NCBI GenBank assembly: GCA_022113835.1
Contig: JAILWY010000024.1
Location: 3,972,501-4,036,500 of the forward strand
DNA length: 64,000 bases
Direction: 5' to 3'
DNA from: Atopsyche davidsoni
Lineage: Eukaryota > Arthropoda > Insecta > Trichoptera > Hydrobiosidae
Both the position numbers and the translations under genes were made by a program. Numbering within the stretch: the first letter of the stretch is position 1; every line of letters begins with the position of its first letter. Below, in pieces: positions 12,235 to 34,082 of the stretch. The notes under the pieces are model-generated. The model was given only the letters and a program-made list of their open reading frames with translations. It ran no database searches and was not told the origin of the DNA.

Positions 12235-12861
12235 ATGACTTTTCGCATTAGTTACGCATTTATTATTATTCTCCTAATATATGAGACGAAAAGTACTACA
12301 GAAGAAGACCACGGCGTAAAGTATGCAGACAATTGCGAAGCTTGCAAAATATTATCAATTGAATTGGAATCCAGGCTTTCAGAAACCGGGAAGTCCCACG
12401 ATGTTCTCGAGATCGGATACTCATTTACCGACGTGAAGCCCAAGAAACGCACAAAGTATGAGAAATCTGAATTGAGATTGATTGAATCTTTAGAAGGAGT
12501 TTGTGACCGAATTTTGGAGTACAACATTCACAAGGAACGCACGGATAGTACGAGATTCGCTAAAGGTATGAGTCAAACGTTTAAAACCTTGCACGGGCTT
12601 GTAGACAAAGGAGTTAAGGTGGATCTTGGCATGCCAATCGAGCTGTGGGACAAGCCTTCCGTGGAGATTACAACAATGAAGACGCAGTGCGAAACTTTAC
12701 TAGAGAAATACGAAAGTGATATTGAAGATTGGTATTGGAAACACCAGACAGACATTACTTTGATGGATTATTTGTGTAGAAAACGTGTTCTTGCTCGTGG
12801 GAATCAGGCATGCTTGGATGAAAAACTGAAAGGTGATGTTAGCCCCAAGTCAGAGTTGTAA
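12235..12861 (+). CDS. Canopy family protein, CNPY3/4 type
   Basis: This is a single-exon gene of 208 aa. The ATG at 12235 is preferred because it opens directly into a signal peptide (MTFRISYAFIIILLIY). The longer frame upstream starts only with TTG. The six conserved saposin-like cysteines are at about residues 34, 37 (CEAC), 90, 152, 181 and 193. The stretch from MPIELWDKPSVE to EDWYWKHQ is close to the CNPY3/CNPY4 signature. Vertebrate CNPY3 is an ER co-chaperone for Toll-like receptors with GRP94, so an ER folding role is likely by family. The C-terminus is KSEL, which resembles a weak KDEL-type ER retrieval signal. No intron interrupts the domain. Confidence 0.88.
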   Translation: MTFRISYAFIIILLIYETKSTTEEDHGVKYADNCEACKILSIELESRLSETGKSHDVLEIGYSFTDVKPKKRTKYEKSELRLIESLEGVCDRILEYNIHKERTDSTRFAKGMSQTFKTLHGLVDKGVKVDLGMPIELWDKPSVEITTMKTQCETLLEKYESDIEDWYWKHQTDITLMDYLCRKRVLARGNQACLDEKLKGDVSPKSEL

Positions 12862-13189
12862 CATTTTGTTCATATTTGGTTTTATTCATAAAGCTGCCAT
12901 ACCTGGTTAAAGGTGAGTAGCTTTAATTTTTTTTAGCTAGTGTCAATATTATTTTTACCATTAAACACAATTTTTATTTTGAAGATCCGGACATTCTACA
13001 ATATGTTTATTGCTACCTACTTAATCGTATTCTGTACCAACGTGTTTTTCCTCTGCATATAAGGAGTATTGATATAACTGATTTTTGTGATTGGCATCAT
13101 TTAATTCTATTTTTTCGTTTCACTGTGAAGAAAGCAGTAGACACCATCGACTTCTCCAAATCCACCATTTATACGAAATATCAATCCTT
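12862..13189. other. 3' flank of the canopy gene
   Basis: This is AT-rich sequence holding the presumed 3' UTR. No further gene is seen. The wording near 13183 (AATCCTTTTACT) recurs at about 13430, on the other side of the palindrome. Confidence 0.45.
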
Positions 13190-13363
13190 TTACTAATATG
13201 ATTAGGCACATTAGTTCATATATAGAAGATGATTTTAAAGAAACTCTCAGAAAAATATCATCGTGATTTGTGTGGGACCACACAAATCACGATGATATTT
13301 TTCTGAGAGTTTCTTTAAAATCATCTTCTATATATGAACTAATGTGCCTAATTATATTAGTAA
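13190..13363. repeat. Long near-perfect palindrome, 86-bp arms
   Basis: Arms 13190-13275 and 13278-13363 are reverse complements, with one visible mismatch (GATTAGG against AATTAGG) around a 2-base spacer, GA. The transcript of either strand would fold into an 86-bp hairpin. No coding frame or transposon terminus is recognised inside. Confidence 0.95.
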
Positions 13364-15840
13364 CTATAATAAGCCCGTAATGGGTAATAAATACGCATCT
13401 TGATTGACTAATCCATAACATAGATATAAATCCTTTTACTTGTATAATAAAACCTTCCTACAATGATAGCATAATAAATTCAAATTAGCTATCTGCATTT
13501 GATATTTTCAAAAAGAAAGATCCTTTATTTTTTTTAATAATCATGTGGAAAAGAGATTCAAACAGCAGACGGATCTCTTCACATAAATAGTGTGTATTTA
13601 ACATGGCAGCTGAGCACACAATTGCTCAAAAGCCATGAGCAACTCGTGGTCTGCGGTCCAAACATGCTCGCATTACGATTTATAAATAAATAGCTGGATA
13701 GTTTTAAGCACTTCGTGGTTAATACTGAACTTTTATACACATATTAAGTAATTCAAAAATCTTGAAGTAAATTATTTGAGGCTGTAGTGCGATGACACCA
13801 CTTATGGAGCATTAGCAATACTCGTTTCACAGAAACTGCCTCCTCGTGTATCAGCATCATTTTCAGGGAGCTTTGACTGCACGAAGTTAATTTATAATAT
13901 ATTGACTTTCCTGAATTTACTATAAAACGTGCGATGAAATCTAACATCAACCAAGAAACTATACTCAAGTGACCAAGCATTTTTTTTTATTAAATATCAC
14001 AGTTTTAGATGAATGCCAGATGTCAACGACCTATGAAGGGATGTTGATGCTATTTTAAACCGCTGTAATCTGTAAAAGGTGAACGGTTCTTTCATCCAAG
14101 ATGGTTTTGAAATTCTGTGTGTCCGAGTATAATCAGCAGACTGATAAATGGAATCATGGATTAAAGTGTTTTTTTTTGTATTACAATTAGTCAGTTTATT
14201 TTTTACTTGTGTGGCTTTCATTACACTGAGAGATCTCTTAATTGATTTTTGATTAAGCATGTTATGTATATCTTCCTCTATTTTCTTCCGTTGACAATTT
14301 TTTTCCCATATATTAGGTAGGGAATATGTTCCTAAAATCTCCTATGCATTGGCAACTTTTATATCATAGTTTGCGATTAAACGCACGCTAACAGTTTTCA
14401 GCAAGCGCATTCAATTACTTGATATCCTTAGTAATTACCAAACGAAATTTGTAGCTATTCATCAAGAAGTTGCAAGCAACCGAACAAACTCACTATCCTT
14501 GTAACTCAATATAAACTTAAAAATATAGTCAATGCACAGGAGACGTACATGCAATTATCAGAACTAATAATGCTCTAGCAATAAGTTGTATTTATTTTAG
14601 AGTAATATTTTGAGATTGTTATACCTATTTTAAATGTATACTGATGATCAAATAATTTAATTTGAAACGATTACCCTGTTTGTATATAATGTTTTATATT
14701 TTTAATAAACTTTGTAATGATACTCATGTTGTGTTTGAAATCTACGTTACAGTACAGATGAATCGCCCAGGTAAGGATCCACACTTTTACTAGTGCACTC
14801 GTACGCAATCTCCGCCAATAGAGTTACCAATCGAGGTTGTAGACAATGAACAATGTTAAAATTTTACAATGGAAACATCGTTGTAGAAATACTAGAAATG
14901 ATAATTATACATTACCCCATTTGAAAATTTTACAAATTTAAATTGCATACGCTACTGACCTTAAACACTTCAACACTCACGGATCGCTGATTAATCTCTT
15001 TGCTGATATTGTTATCATTGGAAATCGGAGAGTCAAGGTAAGTAAGATATTTTACACACCCAAGTGTAAACAACATCTTTAGAAGACCAGTGTCTCCGAT
15101 CAGCAAAGTGTGTGACAACTTTTGTGCGCATTTTATTTTCATCCGTCACGGCATCATTGAACGATCTCTTCAAATGAATGGTTGCAAAATGAAACGGCAA
15201 AATAGATTGTTTTTTTTATTAAAGAATAAAAACATGACCAAAAAAACATAACTATAACATCAAATACTTTTTGATGGCTTAGCTATTTAAGTGTAAATCC
15301 AAATATCCTTGGACCAGATCTAAACTGATATTTATAAACACAAAATTTAGGACAGAAAAAACCAAAGAGAAATAATTTCTGCAATAGCAAATAATGTCAT
15401 TTATACAAATAAAACTAATAATTAAATTATTTGAGTCCTAAGTAAAGCACCCAAGAATTATAGAAATAAATAAATAGTGGCAACGCTGCCGTATACGGTA
15501 CATCTGCTCGCTCGCGACCACACTCCAGCAGCGCGGACTCATCACCGTCCAACTGACCCAATATGAATACCCTATAAGTGAAGAATATAAAAAAACAAAT
15601 AAATCTCAGTGCCCAACGAGCAGGAGTTACAAATTCCGTCTACAGATAAACCAAAACATTCATCAAGGCCCTCTGAATACAGTATGAAAATAAAATTTTA
15701 TGCAAAGGTTACTTTTAAATTACGAAGTTTAAGTTATGAATAAATATTTGCGTTTGAAACAATGATTTTATTATCGCAGTTTTGAAAAAATAATTATTGA
15801 ATAACATTTTAAGAAAGCAGGGAGGAAGTCTCTTTTAAGC
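13364..15840. other. Intergenic AT-rich DNA
   Basis: No gene is supported. Open frames here are short and of skewed composition. A GC-richer patch at about 15490-15560 (with CTCGCTCGCGACC and AGCAGCGCGGACTC) stands out and could be an unassigned promoter or 5' exon. No splice-consistent coding exon was found next to it. Confidence 0.4.
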
Positions 15841-16047
15841 TTATATATTAAATTTATTATCGAATGCTTCAAGTCTTTCGAGCTGGTGGGAAATTTTATC
15901 ATCACCAAATAAATGCTGCGGTCGCATCGGAATGGCTTTGGTATTAGGGTCACTTCGCAACTGAAGGCAGCGAGCGTGCCAGATTGGCATCGTCAGAAAT
16001 AAAACTGTATTCACACTGACGGACAAGGGTGTGAGAATAATGATCAT
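15841..16047 (-). CDS. Small single-TM protein or last exon, unrecognised
   Basis: The frame runs from ATG to TAA and encodes 68 aa. A hydrophobic N-terminal segment (residues 1-23, MIIILTPLSVSVNTVLFLTM) is followed by a polar tail, including LQLRSDPNTKAIPM and ISHQLERLEAFDNKF. The tail has ordinary protein composition. An AATAAA lies about 70 bases past the stop on the same strand, as expected for a gene 3' end. A good acceptor-like sequence (CTCGCTGCCTTCAG) sits inside the frame before LRSDPN, so this may instead be the last exon of a longer gene. I do not recognise the family. Confidence 0.33.
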   Translation of the reverse strand: MIIILTPLSVSVNTVLFLTMPIWHARCLQLRSDPNTKAIPMRPQHLFGDDKISHQLERLEAFDNKFNI

Positions 16048-19000
16048 ATAAACGAACTATGTACAGTTGTATCTATCAAATATTTATCACTTGTTGCTTT
16101 ATCTTTGGAAGAAAAAATAGAAGTACAAAAAAAAAGCAAAAACATTTTGCTTCTTTATAAAAAAAAATTGAATAAAATCATTTGTTTATCGACGATTAAT
16201 TTTTCATAGCGGAAAATGCATATTCAGAATAACAAAACAGACACGCAATCTGCCGGTCCGCGATACAATACGATGTGTTCATAAACAATATATGAAATAT
16301 GTGTTTGGTAACTGTAGATGTAGGCTTTAAATATTATTAAAAAATAAATAATATATTTCTTTCGTTATTGGGTACTAATACTGGGTTTTCGTACTAAACT
16401 TATAAAAAAACAAAAGGAATCGTTAAAACTAGTTATTTATACAAGTGTGGACACAACGGACTAAAAAATAATAAAGAGCAACTACGTTACCCAAATCTTA
16501 GAACAAACGTCGAAACACGACAGATTTTGCCTTCCATTATCTTTTCTATGCACAGGAAATATTCAATACAGGAACATTATATTTGGATTGGATAAATTAA
16601 AAACAACGCTCCACCATCTGGAAGTGTACAGGAAGGAATCAAACATACAATCATAGTAATTCATGCACCCACAAATATATTAAAATATAATTTAACATTC
16701 ATTGTTATTCGTAGATATCTCAACAAGATTCAACCCCAACATTAATTGAACATTTAGACCAACCGTGGACACCTCGGAAGCCTTAGATCCAGAGCGAATC
16801 TAACTGATAGATAGCAACGACATTTGTAATTTTAATCGCGCATATGAGATTTGCTGAAATACAGTTGAAGCGAAAATAATAATATTAATTTTTTGTTTGT
16901 AATGTGCATAAAGCCTGGAAACTTTTTACACGCAATTCTACTTTGTATCGCTTACGTTTCTTTTTTATTAATTGGCTGCATGTTCGATCTTCTATAATAG
17001 ATGACGATCGATGCTCAAGAGCTCTACTCCGTTCTAAGCACCAATCTCTAGTTATTTATGATGACCGGGATCGGGAACTTCTACGGCAGTTTGGCTCTGA
17101 GCTTCTATATCGGTGATGTAAATCATCACAAGTTTTCTAGCTTCAAAGCCTTGATCTAAGTTTTCCAGGTGTCTACGGCCAGTCTTATCAACAAATAGAA
17201 GATAATATAATAATAATGTTGTCGTAGCATACTTGCAAGCAAAATATTGCTGCTGTGTTAAGATATTTTTTTAAAATACTAACACCACAGATGAGAATGC
17301 CTTGCATATCCATTGTATTACAATAACACTTGCAACAGTTTTTAGACGTTAATGCTTTTTTATTGGTTGACCTTACTTGGCACACTCCTCGACATATTTA
17401 CATTAAACTCTCTAAGATACCAACGTCAGTCAACCGTCGTTCAAAAATATTGGTGTCACATATTATTTCTACTACAAAAGGAATGTCAACAGAGACATTT
17501 TTTATACAAAACTGTTACAAAGCCGAAAATGCATCATTTTTGTGTTATACATTGCTTATTTAAAAATCGATTCTTGTATAGCATTTATTAAAAAAAAATT
17601 TACAAAACTGATTATACACAATACGCATCGACAACTGCGTTCAAGTAAAAGGTCCAAACCCAGTTGCATATTCAGTTTTATTTTTTTTGCGTTGTAAGCA
17701 ACGAGTATTTAAATCCTAAAGCTACTTTAAGTCGTTTAAATCTTTTTAAATTTAATAAATAATTTTAAAGAAAACCGTGACTTTGCCCTTTTACCAAAAT
17801 TCAGTCGATATCAACCCGAGCTCCGGTCTAACAATTCGTTAGACCGAGTTCACACCACTACAACACCATTTGGTACAGAGAGACTACATATATAACCAAA
17901 CATTGATTATTGTTATTACTATGAACATATTTACTGATCTTATAACGTTTAACCAGAACAAAAGACTCGGGGTAGATCCAATTCCTACTGTCAAATTCAG
18001 TGCCACGATTTCAATTCTCAATTCCGATTAACAAGGAAAAGTATTGAAAAAGATTCAGCTAGGCTTCAGCATGCGTGGAAAGTCTGGAAATGAAATCGTA
18101 CAGCATTTAATATAAAAAAATTCGTAGAATTACAATTCCAAAGTTACAGTACAGGTATGAGAATTGGAGTTAGATCCGTTTCTATTAAATACTAGCCATG
18201 ACTCAAACCAAAAAACATGGAAAAACCCATTGAATTACAACAAATACGCACATCGATGAAAGTCAAATTTATGCTGTATACGAAGATTAAAATAAAAAAT
18301 TGATTACAACTGATAAAAAAATTTAAAAAAGGATAGAGCTGCTAGTATTATATAGAAAGGCTTTATCAAACCCAGGCAGTTCTGGTTAAACCGATTATTG
18401 TGGAGTGTTTATAATATTATCATCACATAAACAATACCTGCTGTGTTATTAGACTTGAAACATTCTGAGATACGTATACACGCCTGGACAGGGAGTAAGA
18501 TTGCTGCAGATATAATTTATAGGTTCACAAGAGGAACAGTTCGAGCTATCGTTTGGAATATGTCGCGCTGTGAACTAAGAAGTTCGAGGCGGCGACTCGT
18601 AATATTATCCATTAGCCTACAGTCTAAGAGGTAGGTTCTCATACAAGCAAATGTTATCACTTAAAATAATGAGTAACGCGGACACTGGTCTGTTTAATAC
18701 ATTCAAAAGAAAAAAAAATCTCTCCACGATACCTACGCGTACAATTTGACAAATATCAAGCGTTAAAGCGGCTTATACAACCGATAATCGATTGTGTTGC
18801 TGGGCTGTCTTGGAGACAAATTTAGTTCTTGGATTTCTTATACATACACTGGCGCTCGAATCGAAGAGAAGATATTGCGTACGATAATTACATTATGACT
18901 AAAGAGTTGAATGTACGAGTTTATAATTTCCAAAGTAAGAATAGAAAGCGAATCAGACAGACCAGTGTCCGGTGTTACGATACCATATATTTGGATGCTT

Positions 19001-19874
19001 CGTTTCACAATGTACAAATATAATTTCTCTACACAACATCCGGAATCCCATTACTGCAAAAAACACTCTTCGCACACTGTTAATCACTTCATCACCTCCG
19101 AGATTTCACTCGACTAAAGTCACTGTTAATGTGGAAATATGTTGATAATTGGCGGCCCGCATAGCTTCATTGTGCTCTTGATATTTCAAGCCAGTTGCAA
19201 GAGAATTTAACATCTTGACGTTTTTATTTAAACTCTGAATCAAAAATATAATCTTGTTTAGAATTACGTTACTAAATAAACATACTTTTATTATAAATTG
19301 CTAATTACCGATAACTTTCAGTAAAGCCAATACTACGACGATGTGAATACACCGATTTTGTGGTTTTATTACATGCCAAATATATATAAAAACAACGACA
19401 AATATTTGTAAAAAATTATGGCGTGCAATGCTTTTTTCACCTGACAATAAATGAGTTCCACATTCTTAGAAAAGCTGGCAAAGGGATTGGCATTAATCAC
19501 CACTCTATTATGTTATTCACAATCATAGCATATTGAGATATCCGTGGACTTCGTTTGTAACGAACCACTTTTCATAATACCCCCTGTTTACCGAGCCCTA
19601 CAGCTGAATTATATTAAATTATATGTGCAACTGGCATTAATTATCAATAAAACAATAATACTATTCACAACATTAACTCTCAACATACTTCCTGACATCC
19701 CTAGAACAGAATATAAGCATTAGACAAATTGATACGGCTCAAATGAGTCCAACTCAAAATTCAACAGCTGATATCAAAGCTGGACTCGACCATTTCAATA
19801 CGTCGCAGCGAAATAGTCTGTTCTTGGCGCGCGGTCACCAGATATCAGTAGGTTGGCGAGGTCGCCCCCGGCGG
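16048..19874. other. Intergenic region downstream of CCT
   Basis: No gene or mobile-element terminus is supported. The part nearest 19874 should contain the 3' UTR of the minus-strand CCT gene. Candidate polyadenylation signals (TTTATT on plus) occur near 19286 and 19367. Confidence 0.4.
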
Positions 19875-30507
<10,633 letters not shown>

Positions 30508-30733
30508 CAGTGGCGTGCTGTATGCTTTGCATGTCTCACTAAACTTTTTTGTTTATGATATTTTAGTCGAAGTACCGAAAACTCCGAAAAATCAAATAAT
30601 TTAGTTCAGTTTTGAAATTATATGTGATAATTCAATTTTGATGAACACGACATCTATTTAAATCTAGTGTAGAAAAATTAGTTTCAATTTTTTTTTTAGG
30701 GACCCCTTCGAAAAAAAAAATTCCACGCCACTG
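30508..30733. mobile_element. Possible hAT-type MITE
   Basis: The terminal inverted repeats CAGTGGCGTG and CACGCCACTG bound a 226-bp segment, a terminus wording common in insect hAT elements. The flanking 8-mers (CCTGAAAG and ACAAGCAG) do not match well, so the target duplication is not confirmed. A lone CACGCCACTG near 48599 may be a fragment of the same family. Confidence 0.42.
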
Positions 30734-31506
30734 ACAAGCAGTGCACCAAACTGCATGCCAACAATAACACGTCGTGATCGGGTGCCACTTTCTGGCATTG
30801 AAGATCTGATATAACCGGATCCAACCAGTAACGTCCACCGTGTATATACCTTTATTACCTTATTATTGTTTATAAACCTATCATTATGTGAATACTTTTA
30901 TACCTGCACGTAATAAATAACAGAATATATTAATTTACTCCATAATAAATATGCACATTTAAAAGCATGAAAAATTTTTTAAGCATGAAAAAAATATTTT
31001 GAAATGCGGTATTTTTTTTTGTACGATTTTTCAGAAATTAAAAAAATGCTCTATTCTATTAACTTGACTCAATATCTAATATATATAATAGCCATTGTGT
31101 GTTTGTTTGTATGTGTGTATGTTTCGATTTTTGGTTTTCTATAGAATATCTTAAAAGATACAACGCTGATTTTTTGCACATAAGTTAAGTAAATTTTTCC
31201 GCAGCTATGTGCCGAATTTCAAGACGATAGGATAATATTTTCATTCATAAACTTTAAAATATGCTTTAGCGAATTAAAATATGTACGAATTATATGATTC
31301 AGTTCTTCACGGTGAGAATTTCAAATTTAGAACTTTTACAAAAAAAACAAATTTCCAGCTTATAGTCCTCGCCACCAAAGAAGTCCCGCGGAAAAAAATT
31401 GAACTAAATTTGACAGCTCGGCCATGTTTTATATTATTATTGATAGCAGAGCTAAGGAGAGCTGTCGTATTTTAATAGAAAAAGACGTTAAAAGTACTGT
31501 TTACTA

Positions 31507-31580
31507 TGCCTAAAGTGATAAAAAGTGTGGGCCGAGAAATAATTCTCAAGGTAAAGCAGTTTTGTGAAGCGGAAAATCTA
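31507..31580 (+). pseudogene. HTH-like N-terminal fragment inside the Helitron
   Basis: A frame starting ATG at 31507 reads MPKVIKSVGREIILKVKQFC then EAEN before a stop. It resembles the N-terminal helix-turn-helix start of other DNA transposases or host HTH proteins rather than any Helitron segment. It abuts the point where the Helitron helicase-type frame begins (about 31568). It looks foreign to the element, brought in by capture or by an internal rearrangement. The family assignment is a guess. Confidence 0.35.
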
Positions 31581-33886
31581 TAAAATATATTTATAAATAT
31601 ATCTACAAAGGGTACGATTCGGCCAATGTTACCATTGGAAATACGGAACAGAAGGGTGAATTTGTTTTGAATGAAGTAACAAATCATATCGATGCTCGAT
31701 ATGTTAGTGCCCCTGAAGCGATTTGGCGGCTAAGAGAATATAAAATGCACGATAGGTCTCATGCAATTATTCGACTAGCTATCCATCTTCCGCTCCAACA
31801 AATGGTCCGTTTCAGCGATGGAGAAGAGCACGCAGCACTTGCCCGCGCTGCAGAAAATGATACAACACTGACAGCATGGTTTAAGTTGAACATAATTGAT
31901 GCAAATGCGAGACAATATTTGTACTCTGAGATTCCTAACCATTATGTCTTTTCAAAAGGGAAATGGAGTGCAAGGAAGAAGACCAGCGGTAATGTGATGT
32001 CTCGGATCTATACAGTTAGTCCGAAAGATATGGAGAGATATTGCCTTCGTTTGCTTTTACTGAAAGTAGCTGGAGCAATGAGTTTTGAAAATTTGAAAAG
32101 CTTCAATGGTACATTGCAACCGACATTCGTAGAAGCTGCACGGCAAAGAAATCTCTTAGCAGATGACCAAGAATGGGAACGCCTTTTAGATGAAGCTTCA
32201 ATTTTTGAAATGCCTCGACAGTTGAGACAAATATTTGCTTTTATTTGTGTCTTTTGCAATCCAACCAATGCATCAGGTTTGTGGGATACATTTTCCAATA
32301 TGTTGTGCGAAGATTATCTGATATATATGAGCGAGTTGAATGCAAAGAATAAAGCTCTGCATGACATACAGGACATTCTACTGTCACATGGCCTTCAGTT
32401 GGCATCATTTAGTTTACCAAACCCAGGATCAATTCCAGAACAAGCCATCGACTACATGGACATTCAAGCGGAAGCAGATCAAGCGACAATCAAAATTAAA
32501 ACACTCAATTTACTTCAAAAACGAGCTTTTGATCTTATTCGTGATGCACTTGAAAATCCGGAATCGTCAAGTCGTTGCTTTTATCTCGATGGACCTGGTG
32601 GATCTGGCAAAACATATTTGTATAACACGCTGATGGCATACGTACGAGGAAAAGGAGAAATTGTTCTACCGCATGCGACAACAGGTATTGCTGCTCTTCT
32701 ACTCAAAGGAGGCCGCACTGTCCATAGTGGATTCAAGCTGCCGATTCCGATATTAGAGAATTCAACATCCCATATGCGCATGGCGTCAGAAGAAGCTGTA
32801 TCTTTACGTGAAGCAAAGCTAATTATTATCGATGAAGCAACCATGATGTCTTGCCATATGCTCCAATGCATAGATGTTTTATTTCGAGAAATACAAAAGA
32901 ACAATATTAAATTTGGGGGAAAAGTGATGTTGTTGGGTGGTGATTTTAGACAGACATTACCAGTGGTTGTGAAAGGGTCAAGAACTCATATAATCGAAGC
33001 ATGTCTTAAATCAAGCTTACTTTGGAGTGACTTTTTGAAATTAAAATTGAGTGTAAATATGCGATCAGAAGGACAAGACGTGTTCAATCAGTGGTTAATC
33101 GACATTGGAGAAGGCAAAACGCAACCAATAACTGATTTGCCAAGGGGTTATATCGAAATTCCTTCTCACATGGTTTGTGAAGATTCCATTATTAGAGCCA
33201 TTTATGGGAATGAAATTATTGCCAGTGATGAACTAGCCGATAAAGTGATTTTAACCACCAAAAACAAAATATGTTTAGAGTTGAATCATCAAATTCTGTG
33301 CCTGCTGCCGGGAACTGATAAAATATACTATAGTGCAGATTCAGTGGTATCAGAAGATGACACCGATTTTACTTTTACAACGGAATTTTTAAATTCCCAA
33401 ACTCCTTCGGGAATGCCCCCACACAAACTAATCCTCAAAGTAGGCGCCATTGTTATGCTCCTCCGTAACATGCAGCCAAAGCGAGGACTGTGTAATGGGA
33501 CCCGTATGATTGTTAAAGTGCTGCATCACAATTTCATCGATGTGGAGGTGTTGACTGGAACAAATAAAGGAGACCGAGTTTTTATTCCAAGGATTGAAAT
33601 TGCCCCCAGTGAGACCGGTTTGCCATTTATATTAAAACGCCGGCAATTTCCCGTCATATTAGCGTTTGCAATGACAATTAATAAATCGCAAGGGCAAAGT
33701 TTCAATTCAGTCGGCATTTATTTGGATGAACCAGTATTTGCACATGGACAGTTATATGTGGCATTCTCAAGATGTTCCAATAAAGACAATATTAAAGTGT
33801 TCGTGAAAGAAAGTCACCAGCAAGGCAAACTCTTTCAAGACAATAGAATTTTCACAAAAAACATTGTATACAAGACAGTCCTATAA
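31568..33886 (+). CDS. Helitron helicase (Pif1-like), N-terminally truncated
   Basis: The frame is open from 31568, with no ATG near its start. The in-frame TTG at 31667 is not a credible start. The early part reads IKYIYKYIYKGYDSA then DARYVSAPEAIWRL, which in Helitrons lies between the Rep nuclease and the helicase. Helicase motifs in order are GPGGSGKT (Walker A, about residue 310 counted from 31667), IIIDEATM (Walker B, about 387), GGDFRQTLP (about 425), TINKSQGQS (about 670) and YVAFSR (about 697). The HUH nuclease (Rep) domain that nicks the origin is absent, so this copy cannot move itself. The helicase frame has no stop over 739 codons, which suggests a fairly recent insertion. Confidence 0.9.
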   Translation, partial: SGKSIKYIYKYIYKGYDSANVTIGNTEQKGEFVLNEVTNHIDARYVSAPEAIWRLREYKMHDRSHAIIRLAIHLPLQQMVRFSDGEEHAALARAAENDTTLTAWFKLNIIDANARQYLYSEIPNHYVFSKGKWSARKKTSGNVMSRIYTVSPKDMERYCLRLLLLKVAGAMSFENLKSFNGTLQPTFVEAARQRNLLADDQEWERLLDEASIFEMPRQLRQIFAFICVFCNPTNASGLWDTFSNMLCEDYLIYMSELNAKNKALHDIQDILLSHGLQLASFSLPNPGSIPEQAIDYMDIQAEADQATIKIKTLNLLQKRAFDLIRDALENPESSSRCFYLDGPGGSGKTYLYNTLMAYVRGKGEIVLPHATTGIAALLLKGGRTVHSGFKLPIPILENSTSHMRMASEEAVSLREAKLIIIDEATMMSCHMLQCIDVLFREIQKNNIKFGGKVMLLGGDFRQTLPVVVKGSRTHIIEACLKSSLLWSDFLKLKLSVNMRSEGQDVFNQWLIDIGEGKTQPITDLPRGYIEIPSHMVCEDSIIRAIYGNEIIASDELADKVILTTKNKICLELNHQILCLLPGTDKIYYSADSVVSEDDTDFTFTTEFLNSQTPSGMPPHKLILKVGAIVMLLRNMQPKRGLCNGTRMIVKVLHHNFIDVEVLTGTNKGDRVFIPRIEIAPSETGLPFILKRRQFPVILAFAMTINKSQGQSFNSVGIYLDEPVFAHGQLYVAFSRCSNKDNIKVFVKESHQQGKLFQDNRIFTKNIVYKTVL

Positions 33887-34082
33887 TAAAAAATTGGTAT
33901 GTACCACTCATTTGTGATGGCTCATAGAATGGCATTGCTTTCGAAATTAATATCCACTTATTCAAAATATATGTGTACAAAATGAAAGAAAATATATTCA
34001 TATAATTGTCAGCCAAACATATGTTCAAACACTATTACATCGTTCATCGAATACGTCATTTTATGACGGGCTACATTTCTAG

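Larger units (their letters stand above)
31075..34082 (+). mobile_element. Helitron, 5'-deleted but with both termini
   Basis: The left end starts TC after a host A (TCTAATATATATAATAGCCA), followed by TTGTGTGTTTGTTTG, a typical insect Helitron 5' wording. The right end has a 6-bp stem hairpin (CGTCAT, loop TTT, ATGACG) at 34054-34068. CTAG follows at 34079-34082, and then a host T. Insertion between A and T is the Helitron hallmark, and no target duplication is expected. The 3.0-kb element is too short for a full Rep-helicase gene, and the Rep part is missing. Confidence 0.85.
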
